Origin: an uncultured Pelagibacteraceae bacterium
Lineage (GTDB): Bacteria; Pseudomonadota; Alphaproteobacteria; Pelagibacterales; Pelagibacteraceae
Direction of reading: 5' to 3'
Assembly: GCA_902541285.1 (NCBI GenBank)
Contig: CACBQD010000001.1
Location: 1-64,000 of the forward strand
DNA: 64,000 nt
Below, piece by piece: positions 1 to 9,541 of the stretch; position 1 is the first letter of the stretch, and each line of letters opens with the position of its first letter. The translations under genes and the position numbers were made by a program. The notes under the pieces were generated by a model that saw nothing but the letters and a program-made list of their open reading frames with translations, was not told the DNA's origin and made no database searches.

Positions 1-558
1 GAAGCAGAAGTATTAAAAAAAATAACAGAATTTGAGGATAAATCTCTGCTTATAGTAGATGATGATAACCCTTTTAGAGAAAGACTAGCTCGAGCAATGG
101 AGAAAAAGGGCTTTTCTGTTTCACAAGCAGAGGGTGTAAAAATTGGTATAGAGTCTGTGAAATCAAAAAAACCTGCTTTTGCAGTTGTTGATTTGAGACT
201 AAACGATGGAAACGGACTAGAAGTTGTAAAAGAAATCCAGAAAAATAACTCAGAGAGCAGAATAGTGATGCTTACTGGTTATGGAAATATACCAACTGCA
301 GTAGCAGCCATTAAAGAAGGTGCAATAGACTATTTAGCTAAACCAGCAGATGCAGATGACGTAGAAAAAGCACTTTTGGCTGATCCAAATAAAAAAGCTG
401 CTCCACCAGAAAATCCAATGTCTGCTGATAGAGTTAAATGGGAACACATTCACAGAGTTTTTGAATTATGTAACAGAAATGTATCTGAGACTGCAAGAAG
501 ACTTAAAATGCATCGAAGAACACTTCAGAGAATTCTATCAAAAAGATCTCCAAGGTAA
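1..558 (+). CDS. regA: Two-component response regulator, RegA/PrrA/ActR family (5' end cut off)
   Basis: The reading frame is open from the first base of the window, so the start lies upstream; 185 residues are visible. The receiver domain shows the acidic pocket LLIVDDD near visible residue 17, the phospho-acceptor aspartate in VVDLRLNDG, and the conserved lysine in DYLAKPAD. The C-terminus is a compact Fis-type helix-turn-helix (NVSETARRLKMHRRTLQRIL). This short receiver-linker-HTH layout without an AAA domain is typical of RegA/PrrA/ActR, the redox-responsive regulator of Alphaproteobacteria controlling energy and carbon genes. The cognate sensor RegB is not in the window. The gene is convergent with bioY, with two bases between the stops. 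Confidence 0.88.
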   Translation, partial: EAEVLKKITEFEDKSLLIVDDDNPFRERLARAMEKKGFSVSQAEGVKIGIESVKSKKPAFAVVDLRLNDGNGLEVVKEIQKNNSESRIVMLTGYGNIPTAVAAIKEGAIDYLAKPADADDVEKALLADPNKKAAPPENPMSADRVKWEHIHRVFELCNRNVSETARRLKMHRRTLQRILSKRSPR

Positions 559-560
559 TT

Positions 561-1112
561 CTAAATATATTTTCTAAGTTTAATAATTTTATTAACTAAA
601 GCTGTTAGTAATAATATCTTAAATAATTCAGCATAAAGAAATGGGTAAAAACCGAATTCTAATATTGGTTTATCCCAACCGATTAAATTTCCAAGCCACA
701 AAATACCCAAAATATATATTACTGATGTTGCAATTATAATTTTTAAAAAATTTAATATATGGTTTTTATCATATGTAAATATGCCTGCTATCAGACATGC
801 AAATATAAAACCTATTAAATATCCCATTGTGGGACCAACAAAATAAGCTAATCCTATTCCTTTTTCTGGTGAGTTAGAAAATACTGGTAATCCCATAATT
901 CCTTCTATCAAATAAAAAACTACAGAAAGTACCCCAACTTTATATCCAAAGGAAATTCCTAAAAACAAAACTATAAATGTTTGCATAGTCATAGGAACTG
1001 GATAAAAAGGTATTTTAATTTTTGCAGATATTGTCAATAAAATAGAACCTATTAATGCAAATATTATGATTTTAGTTATTTTATTATTAGAAATTGAATT
1101 TACTATTTCCAT
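561..1112 (-). CDS. bioY: Biotin transporter BioY
   Basis: 183 residues, close to the usual 180-200 for BioY, the membrane substrate-binding (S) component of biotin ECF transporters. About six hydrophobic helices are visible. The segment KIPFYPVPMTMQTFIVLFLG near residue 32 is the family hallmark, followed by GLPVF and a GPTMGYLIGF helix. No bioM or bioN energising subunits lie next to it, so it may work alone or with a shared module; BioY without BioMN is common in Alphaproteobacteria. It is divergent from polA across 100 bp and convergent with regA. Confidence 0.9.
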   Translation of the reverse strand: MEIVNSISNNKITKIIIFALIGSILLTISAKIKIPFYPVPMTMQTFIVLFLGISFGYKVGVLSVVFYLIEGIMGLPVFSNSPEKGIGLAYFVGPTMGYLIGFIFACLIAGIFTYDKNHILNFLKIIIATSVIYILGILWLGNLIGWDKPILEFGFYPFLYAELFKILLLTALVNKIIKLRKYI

Positions 1113-1158
1113 TAGATTTAAACTACTATTTTAATAAAGTTTAATCCACTAATATTTA

Positions 1159-1187
1159 TTAACAGGATATTTTATTCTTACTATAAT
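1159..1187 (+). promoter_or_regulatory. Candidate housekeeping sigma promoter for polA
   Basis: A TTAACA box (1159-1164; five of six consensus -35 bases) is followed after exactly 17 bp by a perfect TATAAT (1182-1187). It lies 25 bp before the polA start codon in the bioY/polA divergent gap. This is a motif match only; in AT-rich DNA chance matches are expected, but the spacing and position are good. Confidence 0.5.
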
Positions 1188-1212
1188 ACGTCAATTTATT
1201 ATAAATTAAATT

Positions 1213-3978
1213 ATGGGTAAAATTAAAAAAACAGATCATTTCTATCTTATTGATGGGTCTGGATACATATTTAGAGCCTACTATGCATTGCCACCATTAA
1301 CACGAAAAAGCGATGGTTTACCAGTAGGAGCAGTAAGTGGATTTTGTAACATGCTGTTTAAATTATTAGAGGACTCTAAATCTAGCGAAAATTTAGAAAA
1401 ACCAACTCATTTTGCAGTAATCTTTGACTCTGCAAGAAAGAATTTTCGAAACGAAATATATTCAGATTATAAAGGAAATAGGTCTGATGCTCCCGATGAT
1501 CTAATTCCACAATTCGATTATATTAGAAAGTCAGTATTAGCATTCAATTTACCCTCTATAGAAATGTTAAATTACGAGGCTGATGATTTGATAGCCACCT
1601 ATGTAGAGCAAATATTAGACGAAGGTGCAAAGGTTACAATTGTATCATCTGACAAAGATTTAATGCAACTTTTCAAAAAAAAGGTTCGTATATACGATCC
1701 AATGAAGAATAAATTTATATCTAATGATGATGTAATCAATAAATTTGGGGTTGGTCCGGATAAAGTAATTGATGTTCAATCACTAGCAGGGGATAGTACA
1801 GACAATGTACCTGGCGTTCCAGGTATTGGTGTAAAAACAGCAGCAGAATTAATTAAGGAATATGGAAATTTAGAAAACCTTCTCAAAAACGCAAATAAAA
1901 TAAAACAGAATAAAAGAAGAGAAACACTTTTAGAAAATAAAGATAAGGCTCTTGTAAGTAAAAAACTGGTCACATTAAAAAATGATGTTCCGGTGAAAGA
2001 CAAATTAACTGACTTTGTTCTAAAAAAAGTAGACGTAGACAAGTTATACAATTTTTTGAGAGAAATGGAATTTAATAGGTTATTGAGTTCGGCAATTTCG
2101 ACGTATGGTCAATCCAAATTTAGTGATGAAATAGAAGTCAAAAAAGAAACATCTAAAATATCAAAAGATAAATATGTTTTGATAAAAAATTTATCTGAAA
2201 TAAAAGATTGGATGCAAGAAGCCGAAGAAGCTGGTGAATTTTCTATTGATACTGAAACAGATTCTCTTGACCCACATCAGGCAAATTTAGTTGGCATCTC
2301 AATTTCTAGCAAAATAGGTAAAGCTTGTTACATTCCAACAGGTCATATTGATAAAAATAATCTAAATGAAAAAGATGTTTTGAGAATTTTAAAACCATAT
2401 TTAGAGGATAAAAGTTTAAAAAAAATTGGGCAAAATATTAAATTCGATTACATAATATTTCGTAAAAGGGATATAGATATTCAAAGCATGGAAGATACAA
2501 TGTTGATGTCATACGTTTTAGATGCTGGGAAAAATAGACATAATATGGATACCCTTTCAGATATTCATCTTGGTCACAAAACAATTAAATATAAAGATCT
2601 TGTTGGATCTGGAAAAAAAGAAATTAAATTCAGTCAAGTAGAGTTAAATATTGCAAAAGATTATGCGGCAGAAGACGCTGATATAACTTACCGTTTATAT
2701 AAAATATTTTTGAAATCACTTAAATCTGAAAAATTACTTAATATTTATGAAATTTTCGAAAAACCTTTAATTAAAATTTTAGCATCAATGGAAATCAATG
2801 GCATAAAATTGGATAATAATTTTCTTAAAAAATTATCTGTTAAGTTTGAAAAAAAACTTCAAGATTTAGAAAAAAAAATTTTTAAAATTTCAAAAAAAAA
2901 ATTTAATATTGCATCGACAAAACAGTTGGGTGAAATAATGTATAATGACCTCAAAATTGCATCGCTAAAAAAGACAAAAAAAGGGAGTTTTGCAACTGGT
3001 GCAGCAGTTCTAGAGGATTTAGCTTACAAAGGGAATGAATTTCCTAAATTGGTTTTAGAATGGAGGCAATCTAGTAAATTGAAAAATACATATTCAGATT
3101 CTTTGCCAGAGCATTTAAATCCCAATACAAAAAGAGTGCATACATCTTTTCTGTTAGCAGCTACTACAACAGGTAGACTTGCATCTAGTGATCCAAATTT
3201 ACAAAATATTCCTATTAAAACTGAGGAGGGCAAAGATATTCGTAAAGCCTTCATATCAGAAAAAAATAAAAAACTTATATCAGCAGACTATAATCAGATC
3301 GAAATGAGAATTTTGGCTGATCTAGCTGATGTAAAAGAACTAAAAAAAGCTTTTAAAAATAATGAGGATATTCACTCATTAACCGCTAGCCAGGTTTTCG
3401 GTGTAGACATAAAAAAAATTGATGCTGATATGAGGAGAAAAGCAAAAGCTATTAATTTTGGAATAATTTATGGAATATCTCAATATGGTTTGGCCAAACA
3501 AATTGGTGTATCAAACAATGAAGCCGAAGAATTTCTAAATTCATATTTTATTAAATTTCCAGAAATTAAAGAATACATGAATAACACAATTAAATTCTGT
3601 AGAAAAAGTGGATATGTAAGAAATATTTTTGGTCGGAAAACTCATATTCCAGGAATCAATGACAAAAATTTTAATGTTAGAAATTTTCAAGAAAGGGCAG
3701 CTATAAATGCACCTATCCAAGGATCTGCATCAGAAATAATGCGACTTGCTATGATTAGGATCAATGATGAGCTTGATACTAAAAAAACAAATCAATTTAA
3801 TATGTTGCTTCAAATTCACGATGAATTGATTTTTGAGGTAATTGATAATGGTACCAAATCTGCTTCTAAAAAGATTAAAGATATTATGACAAGTGTGAAA
3901 GATAGTGATTTGCATTCATTCTCAATACCATTATCGGTAGATGTAAACATAGGTGATAACTGGGGAGAGCTTCATTAA
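1213..3978 (+). CDS. polA: DNA polymerase I
   Basis: 921 residues, the normal length for a three-domain bacterial Pol I, which fills gaps and removes primers during replication and repair. The 5'-nuclease domain covers about residues 8-290 (DGSGYIFRAYYALP, SSDKDLMQL, GDSTDNVPGVPGIG). The 3'-5' proofreading domain follows, with its catalytic DTETD at D346/E348 intact, so proofreading is probably active, unlike in Taq polymerase. The polymerase domain has motif A (SADYNQIEMRILA, D692) and motif C (QIHDELIFE, D870/E871), plus the O-helix RRKAKAINFGIIYG. It is followed after 51 bp by chvI. Confidence 0.97.
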   Translation: MGKIKKTDHFYLIDGSGYIFRAYYALPPLTRKSDGLPVGAVSGFCNMLFKLLEDSKSSENLEKPTHFAVIFDSARKNFRNEIYSDYKGNRSDAPDDLIPQFDYIRKSVLAFNLPSIEMLNYEADDLIATYVEQILDEGAKVTIVSSDKDLMQLFKKKVRIYDPMKNKFISNDDVINKFGVGPDKVIDVQSLAGDSTDNVPGVPGIGVKTAAELIKEYGNLENLLKNANKIKQNKRRETLLENKDKALVSKKLVTLKNDVPVKDKLTDFVLKKVDVDKLYNFLREMEFNRLLSSAISTYGQSKFSDEIEVKKETSKISKDKYVLIKNLSEIKDWMQEAEEAGEFSIDTETDSLDPHQANLVGISISSKIGKACYIPTGHIDKNNLNEKDVLRILKPYLEDKSLKKIGQNIKFDYIIFRKRDIDIQSMEDTMLMSYVLDAGKNRHNMDTLSDIHLGHKTIKYKDLVGSGKKEIKFSQVELNIAKDYAAEDADITYRLYKIFLKSLKSEKLLNIYEIFEKPLIKILASMEINGIKLDNNFLKKLSVKFEKKLQDLEKKIFKISKKKFNIASTKQLGEIMYNDLKIASLKKTKKGSFATGAAVLEDLAYKGNEFPKLVLEWRQSSKLKNTYSDSLPEHLNPNTKRVHTSFLLAATTTGRLASSDPNLQNIPIKTEEGKDIRKAFISEKNKKLISADYNQIEMRILADLADVKELKKAFKNNEDIHSLTASQVFGVDIKKIDADMRRKAKAINFGIIYGISQYGLAKQIGVSNNEAEEFLNSYFIKFPEIKEYMNNTIKFCRKSGYVRNIFGRKTHIPGINDKNFNVRNFQERAAINAPIQGSASEIMRLAMIRINDELDTKKTNQFNMLLQIHDELIFEVIDNGTKSASKKIKDIMTSVKDSDLHSFSIPLSVDVNIGDNWGELH

Positions 3979-4029
3979 TAAACATTTAATTGCCCAATTT
4001 TAAACATTTTAGTATTTTTATAGTTAAAC

Positions 4030-4728
4030 ATGAAACAAACAATTGCCCTTGTTGATGATGATAGAAATATATTAACTAGTTTAAGTATTGCTCTAGAGAA
4101 AGAGGGTTTTAATATTCAAACTTATTTGGATGGAGAAAGTGCCTTAATAGGTTTATCAAGAAATCCCCCAGACCTCGCAGTCATAGATATTAAAATGCCA
4201 AGAATGGATGGAGAAGAATTGTTAAAAAAATTGAGAAAAAAAACATCTATGCCTGTTATCTTTTTAACTTCAAAAGATGAAGAGGTGGATGAGCTTTTAG
4301 GATTAAAACTAGGGGCAGATGATTTTGTAAAAAAATCAGGTGGCTTTTCAACTAAAGTTCTCATTGAAAGAATTCGTGTCCAGCTTAGAAAAAAAGATAA
4401 TAATTTAGAGGATAATAGAAATATAATTTCACATGGAAAATTAAAACTTGACCCTTCACAGCTAGAGTGCGAATGGGATGGCAAGCAATTACCAGATAAG
4501 TTAACAACAACAGAATTCTTAATTGTAAAAGAATTAGCAAAAAGACCTGGAATTATTAAAGAAAGATCTCAATTAATGGATGTTGCTTACAGAGAAGACA
4601 CAGATATTGAAGATAGAACAATAGACAGTCACGTAAAAAGGATTAGAAAAAAGTTTAAAAAAGTAGATAATAACTTTTCGGCGATAGAAACCAGATATGG
4701 CAGTGGTTATCGTTGGAATGTTAAATAA
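4030..4728 (+). CDS. chvI: Response regulator ChvI (OmpR/PhoB family)
   Basis: 232 residues. The receiver has acidic residues D9-D11, phospho-acceptor D53 in VIDIKMPRMDG and a conserved lysine near 101. The C-terminal winged helix has TEFLIVKELAKRPG and RTIDSHVKRIRKKF, as in OmpR proteins. The ChvI assignment rests on the receiver sequence and on the directly coupled ChvG-type kinase: its stop and the kinase start share one base. In related bacteria ChvG-ChvI senses acid or envelope stress and controls envelope, transport and carbon genes. The partner pair and the downstream ahcY-tsaE-amgK order match alphaproteobacterial chvGI regions. Confidence 0.88.
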   Translation: MKQTIALVDDDRNILTSLSIALEKEGFNIQTYLDGESALIGLSRNPPDLAVIDIKMPRMDGEELLKKLRKKTSMPVIFLTSKDEEVDELLGLKLGADDFVKKSGGFSTKVLIERIRVQLRKKDNNLEDNRNIISHGKLKLDPSQLECEWDGKQLPDKLTTTEFLIVKELAKRPGIIKERSQLMDVAYREDTDIEDRTIDSHVKRIRKKFKKVDNNFSAIETRYGSGYRWNVK

Positions 4729-6260
4729 TGGCTACTTTAAAATCTAATAATCAATCAATTTTAAAAAAATTCTTAGTTATCAACTTCATTGTTTTTTTAG
4801 TGATAGGAGTATTAACTTTATTTTACCTTAACACGGTAAAACCTACACTCATTAAAAATAAAACTGCTTCGCATATAAAAATTATTGACAATACAACAGA
4901 AAATATTGATCGTTTAAAAATAAATTTCTCAACTGAAGATATTAGAGAGTTTCTGTTTTCCACTAAATTTTTATTTCAAAGTATAGATAGAGTACAGATA
5001 TTTGATACTGAATTTAATCTATTAGGAGATACCGACACATTAGACTTAGATCCAAATGCTTTCTCACGAAGTTTAAACATAATTGAAATGAGTGACTTAA
5101 ATAATCAAAGTATTCAAAATAAGAACTTGGAAGAGATTAATAAAAACTTTGAAAGTAAAGAAATATTTGAAGATTTAAAAAAGTATTCATATTCATCAGA
5201 TTATGGAAAACCATTAACTTATTCTAAAGAAAACTATGATCAATTTTTATTAGTAACAGTTAAAAATGTAGTTAGTGAAAACAAAACAATAGGCTATTTA
5301 GCTATTACTGAAAATGCTAATGAAATAAAGGTTGCAATAGATGAAAGAAGAAATTTTATAATCAGAACTGCTTTGCTTGTCGCATTAGTAATTTTAATTT
5401 TTTCATATGTATTAAATAGATACTTCTTAAAACCAATTAAAAATTTGGTTCAATATACAAATATTATAAAAAACAAAAGTAAGGAAAAAACCAATATTGG
5501 AAATATAAAAAAAAGAAATGACGAATTGGGAAAATTATCAAATTCTCTTGATGAAATGACTAATGAATTAAACAAAAGAATTACTACAGCAGAAAATTAT
5601 TCAACAGATCTTTTGCATGAAATCAGAAATCCTTTGGCATCTCTAAAAAGTGCCTCTGAGATAATTTCTGAAACAAATGATAAGTCTCAAAGAAACAAAT
5701 TAATTAATATAGTATCACATGACGTAGAGAGAATTGAAAGATTAATAACTGATTACTCTCAAATGCTAAGAGATGAGGCTGCAATTTCCTCTGAGAAAAT
5801 GCAAAAATTAAATTTAAAAGAGATTGCTCAATCTGTTGTTGATGATTTTAACAGTATATATGAAACAAAAAAATCGATTGGAATTAAATTGAAATCTAAT
5901 GGAATTAAAAATTATAGTATCTTAGGGATAGAAAATAGAATTGAACAAATTATTGCAAACTTATTAGAAAACTCAATTTCTTTTAGTGAAAATAATCAAG
6001 AAATTACCGTTGAAATATCAAAAGATAAGAATGACAAAATTAAATTAGTTGTAGTTGATCAGGGATCTGGATTTAGTGAAAAGGATACAAATAAGATATT
6101 TAATAGATTTTACAGTAATAGACCTGAAAACTTTGGAGAACATTCGGGTTTGGGATTAAATATTGTCAAAAATTTAGTTGAAATTCATGGTGGCGAAATC
6201 AACGCATCTAATAATAAAGATAAAGGGGCAAGAATTGAAATAATTTTCCCAGAAGCATAA
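4728..6260 (+). CDS. chvG: Sensor histidine kinase ChvG/ExoS-like
   Basis: 510 residues. A transmembrane helix (about residues 15-37) and a second (about 207-225) bracket a periplasmic sensor region of about 170 residues. A HAMP-like linker follows. The dimerisation helix has the phospho-acceptor histidine in LLHEIRNPLASL (H297). The ATPase domain shows the N box (IIANLLENSISFS), G1 (VVDQGSGF) and G2 (GEHSGLGLNIV). It overlaps chvI by one base (TAATG), which suggests coupled translation. In rhizobia, hprK and PTS genes commonly sit between chvG and ahcY; here they are absent. Confidence 0.87.
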   Translation: MATLKSNNQSILKKFLVINFIVFLVIGVLTLFYLNTVKPTLIKNKTASHIKIIDNTTENIDRLKINFSTEDIREFLFSTKFLFQSIDRVQIFDTEFNLLGDTDTLDLDPNAFSRSLNIIEMSDLNNQSIQNKNLEEINKNFESKEIFEDLKKYSYSSDYGKPLTYSKENYDQFLLVTVKNVVSENKTIGYLAITENANEIKVAIDERRNFIIRTALLVALVILIFSYVLNRYFLKPIKNLVQYTNIIKNKSKEKTNIGNIKKRNDELGKLSNSLDEMTNELNKRITTAENYSTDLLHEIRNPLASLKSASEIISETNDKSQRNKLINIVSHDVERIERLITDYSQMLRDEAAISSEKMQKLNLKEIAQSVVDDFNSIYETKKSIGIKLKSNGIKNYSILGIENRIEQIIANLLENSISFSENNQEITVEISKDKNDKIKLVVVDQGSGFSEKDTNKIFNRFYSNRPENFGEHSGLGLNIVKNLVEIHGGEINASNNKDKGARIEIIFPEA

Positions 6261-6304
6261 ATCTTTGTTGATATATTAAGTGAAATTGTTAAAAGCCTCT
6301 TTCT

Positions 6305-7591
6305 ATGGAAGATTTTAAAGTAAAAGATATATCCCAAGCAGAATTTGGAAGAAAAGAAATTTCACTGGCTGAAACTGAAATGCCAGGATTAATGGCTCTT
6401 AGAGAAGAATACAAGGGTAAGAAACCTTTAAATGGAGCTCGGATTGTTGGTTGTTTACACATGACAATACAAACAGCTGTCTTAATAGAAACTTTAGTTG
6501 AGTTAGGAGCCGAAGTAAGATGGTCCTCATGTAATATTTTTTCGACACAAGACCATGCAGCAGCAGCAATTGCAAAAGCTGGTATTCCTGTATTTGCTTG
6601 GAAAGGCGAAACAGAAGAAGAATATTGGTGGTGTGTAAAGCAAACTATTGAAGGAAAAGATGGCTGGAAACCTAATATGATACTTGATGATGGTGGCGAT
6701 CTTACAGCATTGATGCACAAAGATTATAAAGAATTATTAAATGATGTTAAAGGTTTATCAGAAGAGACAACCACAGGAGTTTTAGCATTAAAAAAAATGG
6801 AAAGTGAAGGCAATTTACTTGTCCCAGCAATAAACGTTAATGACTCAGTAACAAAATCTAAGTTCGATAATTTATATGGTTGCAGAGAAAGCTTAGTTGA
6901 TGGAATTAAAAGAGCTACTGACGTGATGATGTCAGGTAAGGTAGCTATTGTAGCTGGATTTGGAGATGTTGGAAAGGGAAGTGCTGCCTCTCTTCGTCAA
7001 AGCGGTGCAAGAGTTATGGTTACAGAAACAGATCCAATTTGCGCTCTCCAAGCTGCAATGGAAGGTTACGAAGTAGTTTTAATGGATGAGATGATAAAAG
7101 AAGCCGACATTGTTGTTACGGCAACAGGAAATAAAGATATTGTGACAGCTGACCATATGAGAGAAATGAAAGATAGAGCAATCCTATGTAATATTGGTCA
7201 CTTTGACAATGAGATCCAAGTAGATGCTCTTAAAAATTATAAATGGGATGAAATAAAACCACAAGTTCACGAAATTACATTGCCGGATGGAAAAAGAATT
7301 ATTTTATTAGCAGAAGGTAGATTGGTTAATCTTGGATGTGCAACAGGACACCCAAGTTTTGTAATGAGTGCTTCTTTTACAAATCAAGTAACAGCTCAGA
7401 TAGAATTATGGAATAACTCAGATAAATATGAGAAAAAAGTATATGTTTTACCTAAACATTTAGATGAGAAAGTAGCCAGACTTCATTTAGAAAAAGTTGG
7501 AGCTAAATTAACCAAATTATCAGATGATCAAGCAAAATATATAAGTGTAACACCAGAAGGACCTTATAAACCAGATGCCTATCGCTACTAA
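6305..7591 (+). CDS. ahcY: Adenosylhomocysteinase (SAH hydrolase)
   Basis: 428 residues. It splits S-adenosylhomocysteine into adenosine and homocysteine, removing the inhibitor made by methyltransferases and feeding methionine recycling. Substrate-site segments [16 protein letters not shown] and [17 protein letters not shown] are clear. The NAD-binding loop GFGDVGKG lies near residues 218-225, and the C-terminus ends in the family signature PDAYRY. The leader is only 44 bases with no room for an SAM or SAH riboswitch. tsaE starts inside its last 17 bases. Confidence 0.97.
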   Translation: MEDFKVKDISQAEFGRKEISLAETEMPGLMALREEYKGKKPLNGARIVGCLHMTIQTAVLIETLVELGAEVRWSSCNIFSTQDHAAAAIAKAGIPVFAWKGETEEEYWWCVKQTIEGKDGWKPNMILDDGGDLTALMHKDYKELLNDVKGLSEETTTGVLALKKMESEGNLLVPAINVNDSVTKSKFDNLYGCRESLVDGIKRATDVMMSGKVAIVAGFGDVGKGSAASLRQSGARVMVTETDPICALQAAMEGYEVVLMDEMIKEADIVVTATGNKDIVTADHMREMKDRAILCNIGHFDNEIQVDALKNYKWDEIKPQVHEITLPDGKRIILLAEGRLVNLGCATGHPSFVMSASFTNQVTAQIELWNNSDKYEKKVYVLPKHLDEKVARLHLEKVGAKLTKLSDDQAKYISVTPEGPYKPDAYRY

Positions 7592-8057
7592 AAGTAGCAA
7601 AATAGATATTTCAAAAGAAATTATCACACAAAAAATTGCTGAAAAAATTGCAAGTAAAGTTAGCAAAAATACAACTTTGCTTTTTTATGGAAACATCGGA
7701 GTAGGTAAGACAACATTTATTAGGCATCTAATCAATTATCTTCAAACAAAAAATGGTTTAGAAAAAACAGAAATACCTAGTCCAACTTTTAATATTATAA
7801 ATGAATATGAAATTAATTCTTTGATTGTTAGACATTTTGATCTTTACAGAATTAAAGATGAAAAAGAATTAAATAATTTAGGAATTAATGAAAACTTAGA
7901 AGATTATGCTAGATTAATTGAATGGCCTGAAATCTTAGGTAAAAATATAGAAAGTACTTTTACATTAAAATTTGAATATGATGAAAAGCTTGAAAATAGG
8001 TACTTAATTATATCTAATAATATTGATTTTGATTTTAATGAATTTGAAAAAATTTAA
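7575..8057 (+). CDS. tsaE: tRNA t6A37 biosynthesis ATPase TsaE
   Basis: 160 residues, the normal size. TsaE (YjeE) is the small ATPase that supports the TsaB-TsaD complex in making N6-threonylcarbamoyladenosine at position 37 of ANN-decoding tRNAs. The Walker A motif [14 protein letters not shown] lies at about residues 39-52. [13 protein letters not shown] and [18 protein letters not shown] are family blocks, and a terminal LIEWPEILG is typical. The ATG overlaps the end of ahcY by 17 bases in another frame. It precedes amgK and murU, an order seen in other Alphaproteobacteria. Confidence 0.92.
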   Translation: MPIATKSSKIDISKEIITQKIAEKIASKVSKNTTLLFYGNIGVGKTTFIRHLINYLQTKNGLEKTEIPSPTFNIINEYEINSLIVRHFDLYRIKDEKELNNLGINENLEDYARLIEWPEILGKNIESTFTLKFEYDEKLENRYLIISNNIDFDFNEFEKI

Positions 8058-8976
8058 AAAACTATCAGGAGATGCATCTTTTAGACAATTTTATAGAACG
8101 AATAATTCAGTATTAGTTTATAGCAAAATTCAAAAGCGATCAAACCTGTTAAATTATGATGCGGTTAACAAAATATTGATTAAAAATAAAATATTAGCAC
8201 CAGGTTTAATTAGTCAAAATTATAAAAAAAATTTTATAGAAATCAAGGATTTCGGCAATAAAAACATGTTGGATAAAATTAAATCCTCAAAAACTAAATT
8301 AAATGAGTACAAAAAAATACTAAAAATTTTATATCAAATTCAAAAAATTAAAAATTTTAAAACTCAAAATTTTCTTGAAAAAAAATTTAAATTATCAAAC
8401 TATTCAAAAGCTAAAATACTTAAAGAGTCTTACCTTTTTTTGGATTGGTACTTAGCAGCAAATAAATTAATTATTCAAAAAGGACATTTAAAAAAAAGTC
8501 TCAAAAAAATAATAGATAATTTGTATTTAAATTTAAAAATCAAATACAAAGTGTTTGTACATAGAGATTTTCACGTCTCAAACATGATGTTTTATAAAAA
8601 TAAAATCGCTTTAATAGATAGTCAAGATGCTGTCCTAGGCAATCCAGCATATGATTTGGCCTCACTTATAGATGATGTAAGAATTAAAACTTCAAATAGT
8701 TTTAAGTCAAATATTTTAAAAGTATTTCTTAGTAAATTTAAGTATAAAAATGAATCTCAATTTATTAATGATTTTGAAATTTTATCTGTTTTAAGAAATC
8801 TAAAAATAATTGGTATATTCACAAGACTTGCAAAAAGAGATAAAAAAAGAAAATATCTAAAATTAATACCTTATGCGTGGAAATTAATCGATAATCGTAT
8901 TAAAAATAATCCAAATTTTCATGATTTAAAAAATTTTTTACAAAAAAACCCAAGAATAAAAAAATATGAAAATTAA
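8038..8976 (+). CDS. amgK: AmgK-like sugar kinase (N-acetylmuramate/N-acetylglucosamine 1-kinase family)
   Basis: An aminoglycoside-phosphotransferase fold kinase of 312 residues from the ATG at 8038; an in-frame TTG at 8023 is possible but less likely. The N-terminal SGDASFRQFYR is the nucleotide-loop signature. The catalytic loop HRDFHVSNMMF lies near residue 174 and the metal-binding LIDSQDA about 20 residues later. The family known as AmgK phosphorylates anomeric MurNAc/GlcNAc in peptidoglycan recycling, feeding MurU. The assignment leans on the tsaE-amgK-murU order, the same as in Caulobacter-type operons. It overlaps tsaE by 20 bases and murU by 11. Confidence 0.82.
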   Translation: MNLKKFKKLSGDASFRQFYRTNNSVLVYSKIQKRSNLLNYDAVNKILIKNKILAPGLISQNYKKNFIEIKDFGNKNMLDKIKSSKTKLNEYKKILKILYQIQKIKNFKTQNFLEKKFKLSNYSKAKILKESYLFLDWYLAANKLIIQKGHLKKSLKKIIDNLYLNLKIKYKVFVHRDFHVSNMMFYKNKIALIDSQDAVLGNPAYDLASLIDDVRIKTSNSFKSNILKVFLSKFKYKNESQFINDFEILSVLRNLKIIGIFTRLAKRDKKRKYLKLIPYAWKLIDNRIKNNPNFHDLKNFLQKNPRIKKYEN

Positions 8977-9541
8977 AACAGCAATAATTTTATGCGCAGG
9001 ATTTGGAAAAAGATTAATGCCATTAACTGAGAAAACACCAAAACCACTCTTAAAAATTAATGAGATTAGCTTATTAGAAAATACTATAAACTTGATAAAA
9101 GTATTAGAAATAAAATCCTTGAAAATTAATACTTTCTATTTAAGTGATAAAATAAAAGATTTCATTTTTTCAAATAATTTTGGTTTAGAAATTCAAATTA
9201 TAGAAGATGGTAAAGAAATATTAGATACAGGGGGTGGTCTTTTAAATGTAGTAAATAATTCAGTTGAAACAGATTTTATAGTTTTTAATCCTGATACAAT
9301 TTGGAACGCTGAATATGTAAATGAAATTAAGCAGATGGAAAATATATATTTTAAAAATAACTTAGAAAATATTTTAATGGTTGTAAAAAAAAATTTAAGT
9401 TTTGATAAAAGATTTAAAGGCGATTTTTCTCTGGATGGCAATAATTTAAAAAAGAGCAATGATAAAAATTATATTTATACAGGGTGCCAAATTATAAATA
9501 AAAAAATATTTAAAAATTTATCAAAAAAATATTTTCAATGA
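8966..9541 (+). CDS. murU: Nucleotidyltransferase MurU-like, C-terminus lost by frameshift
   Basis: 191 residues in this frame. The N-terminal nucleotidyltransferase signature is intact (LCAGFGKRLMPLTEKTPKPL, residues 8-28), with ILDTGGG and FNPDTIW carrying the metal-binding residues. MurU makes UDP-MurNAc from MurNAc-1-phosphate in peptidoglycan recycling, so the pairing with the AmgK-like kinase fits. The frame stops early at 9539-9541, just after a run of seven A (9523-9529). One extra A would continue the protein into FSMNEIWDNYI and a further 36 residues that match the expected C-terminus (see 9538-9648). This is a sequencing error, a real mutation, or a slippage site. Confidence 0.83.
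   Translation: MKIKTAIILCAGFGKRLMPLTEKTPKPLLKINEISLLENTINLIKVLEIKSLKINTFYLSDKIKDFIFSNNFGLEIQIIEDGKEILDTGGGLLNVVNNSVETDFIVFNPDTIWNAEYVNEIKQMENIYFKNNLENILMVVKKNLSFDKRFKGDFSLDGNNLKKSNDKNYIYTGCQIINKKIFKNLSKKYFQ

Noticed and set aside
6261..6304. A possible SAM or SAH riboswitch before ahcY
   Set aside because: The gap is only 44 bases and lacks the needed stems.
6289..6720. A 143-residue minus-strand ORF within ahcY
   Set aside because: ahcY is certain on the other strand; the ORF has no recognisable domain.
8023..8037. A TTG start for amgK
   Set aside because: The in-frame ATG at 8038 is closer to the family N-terminus and needs no rare start.
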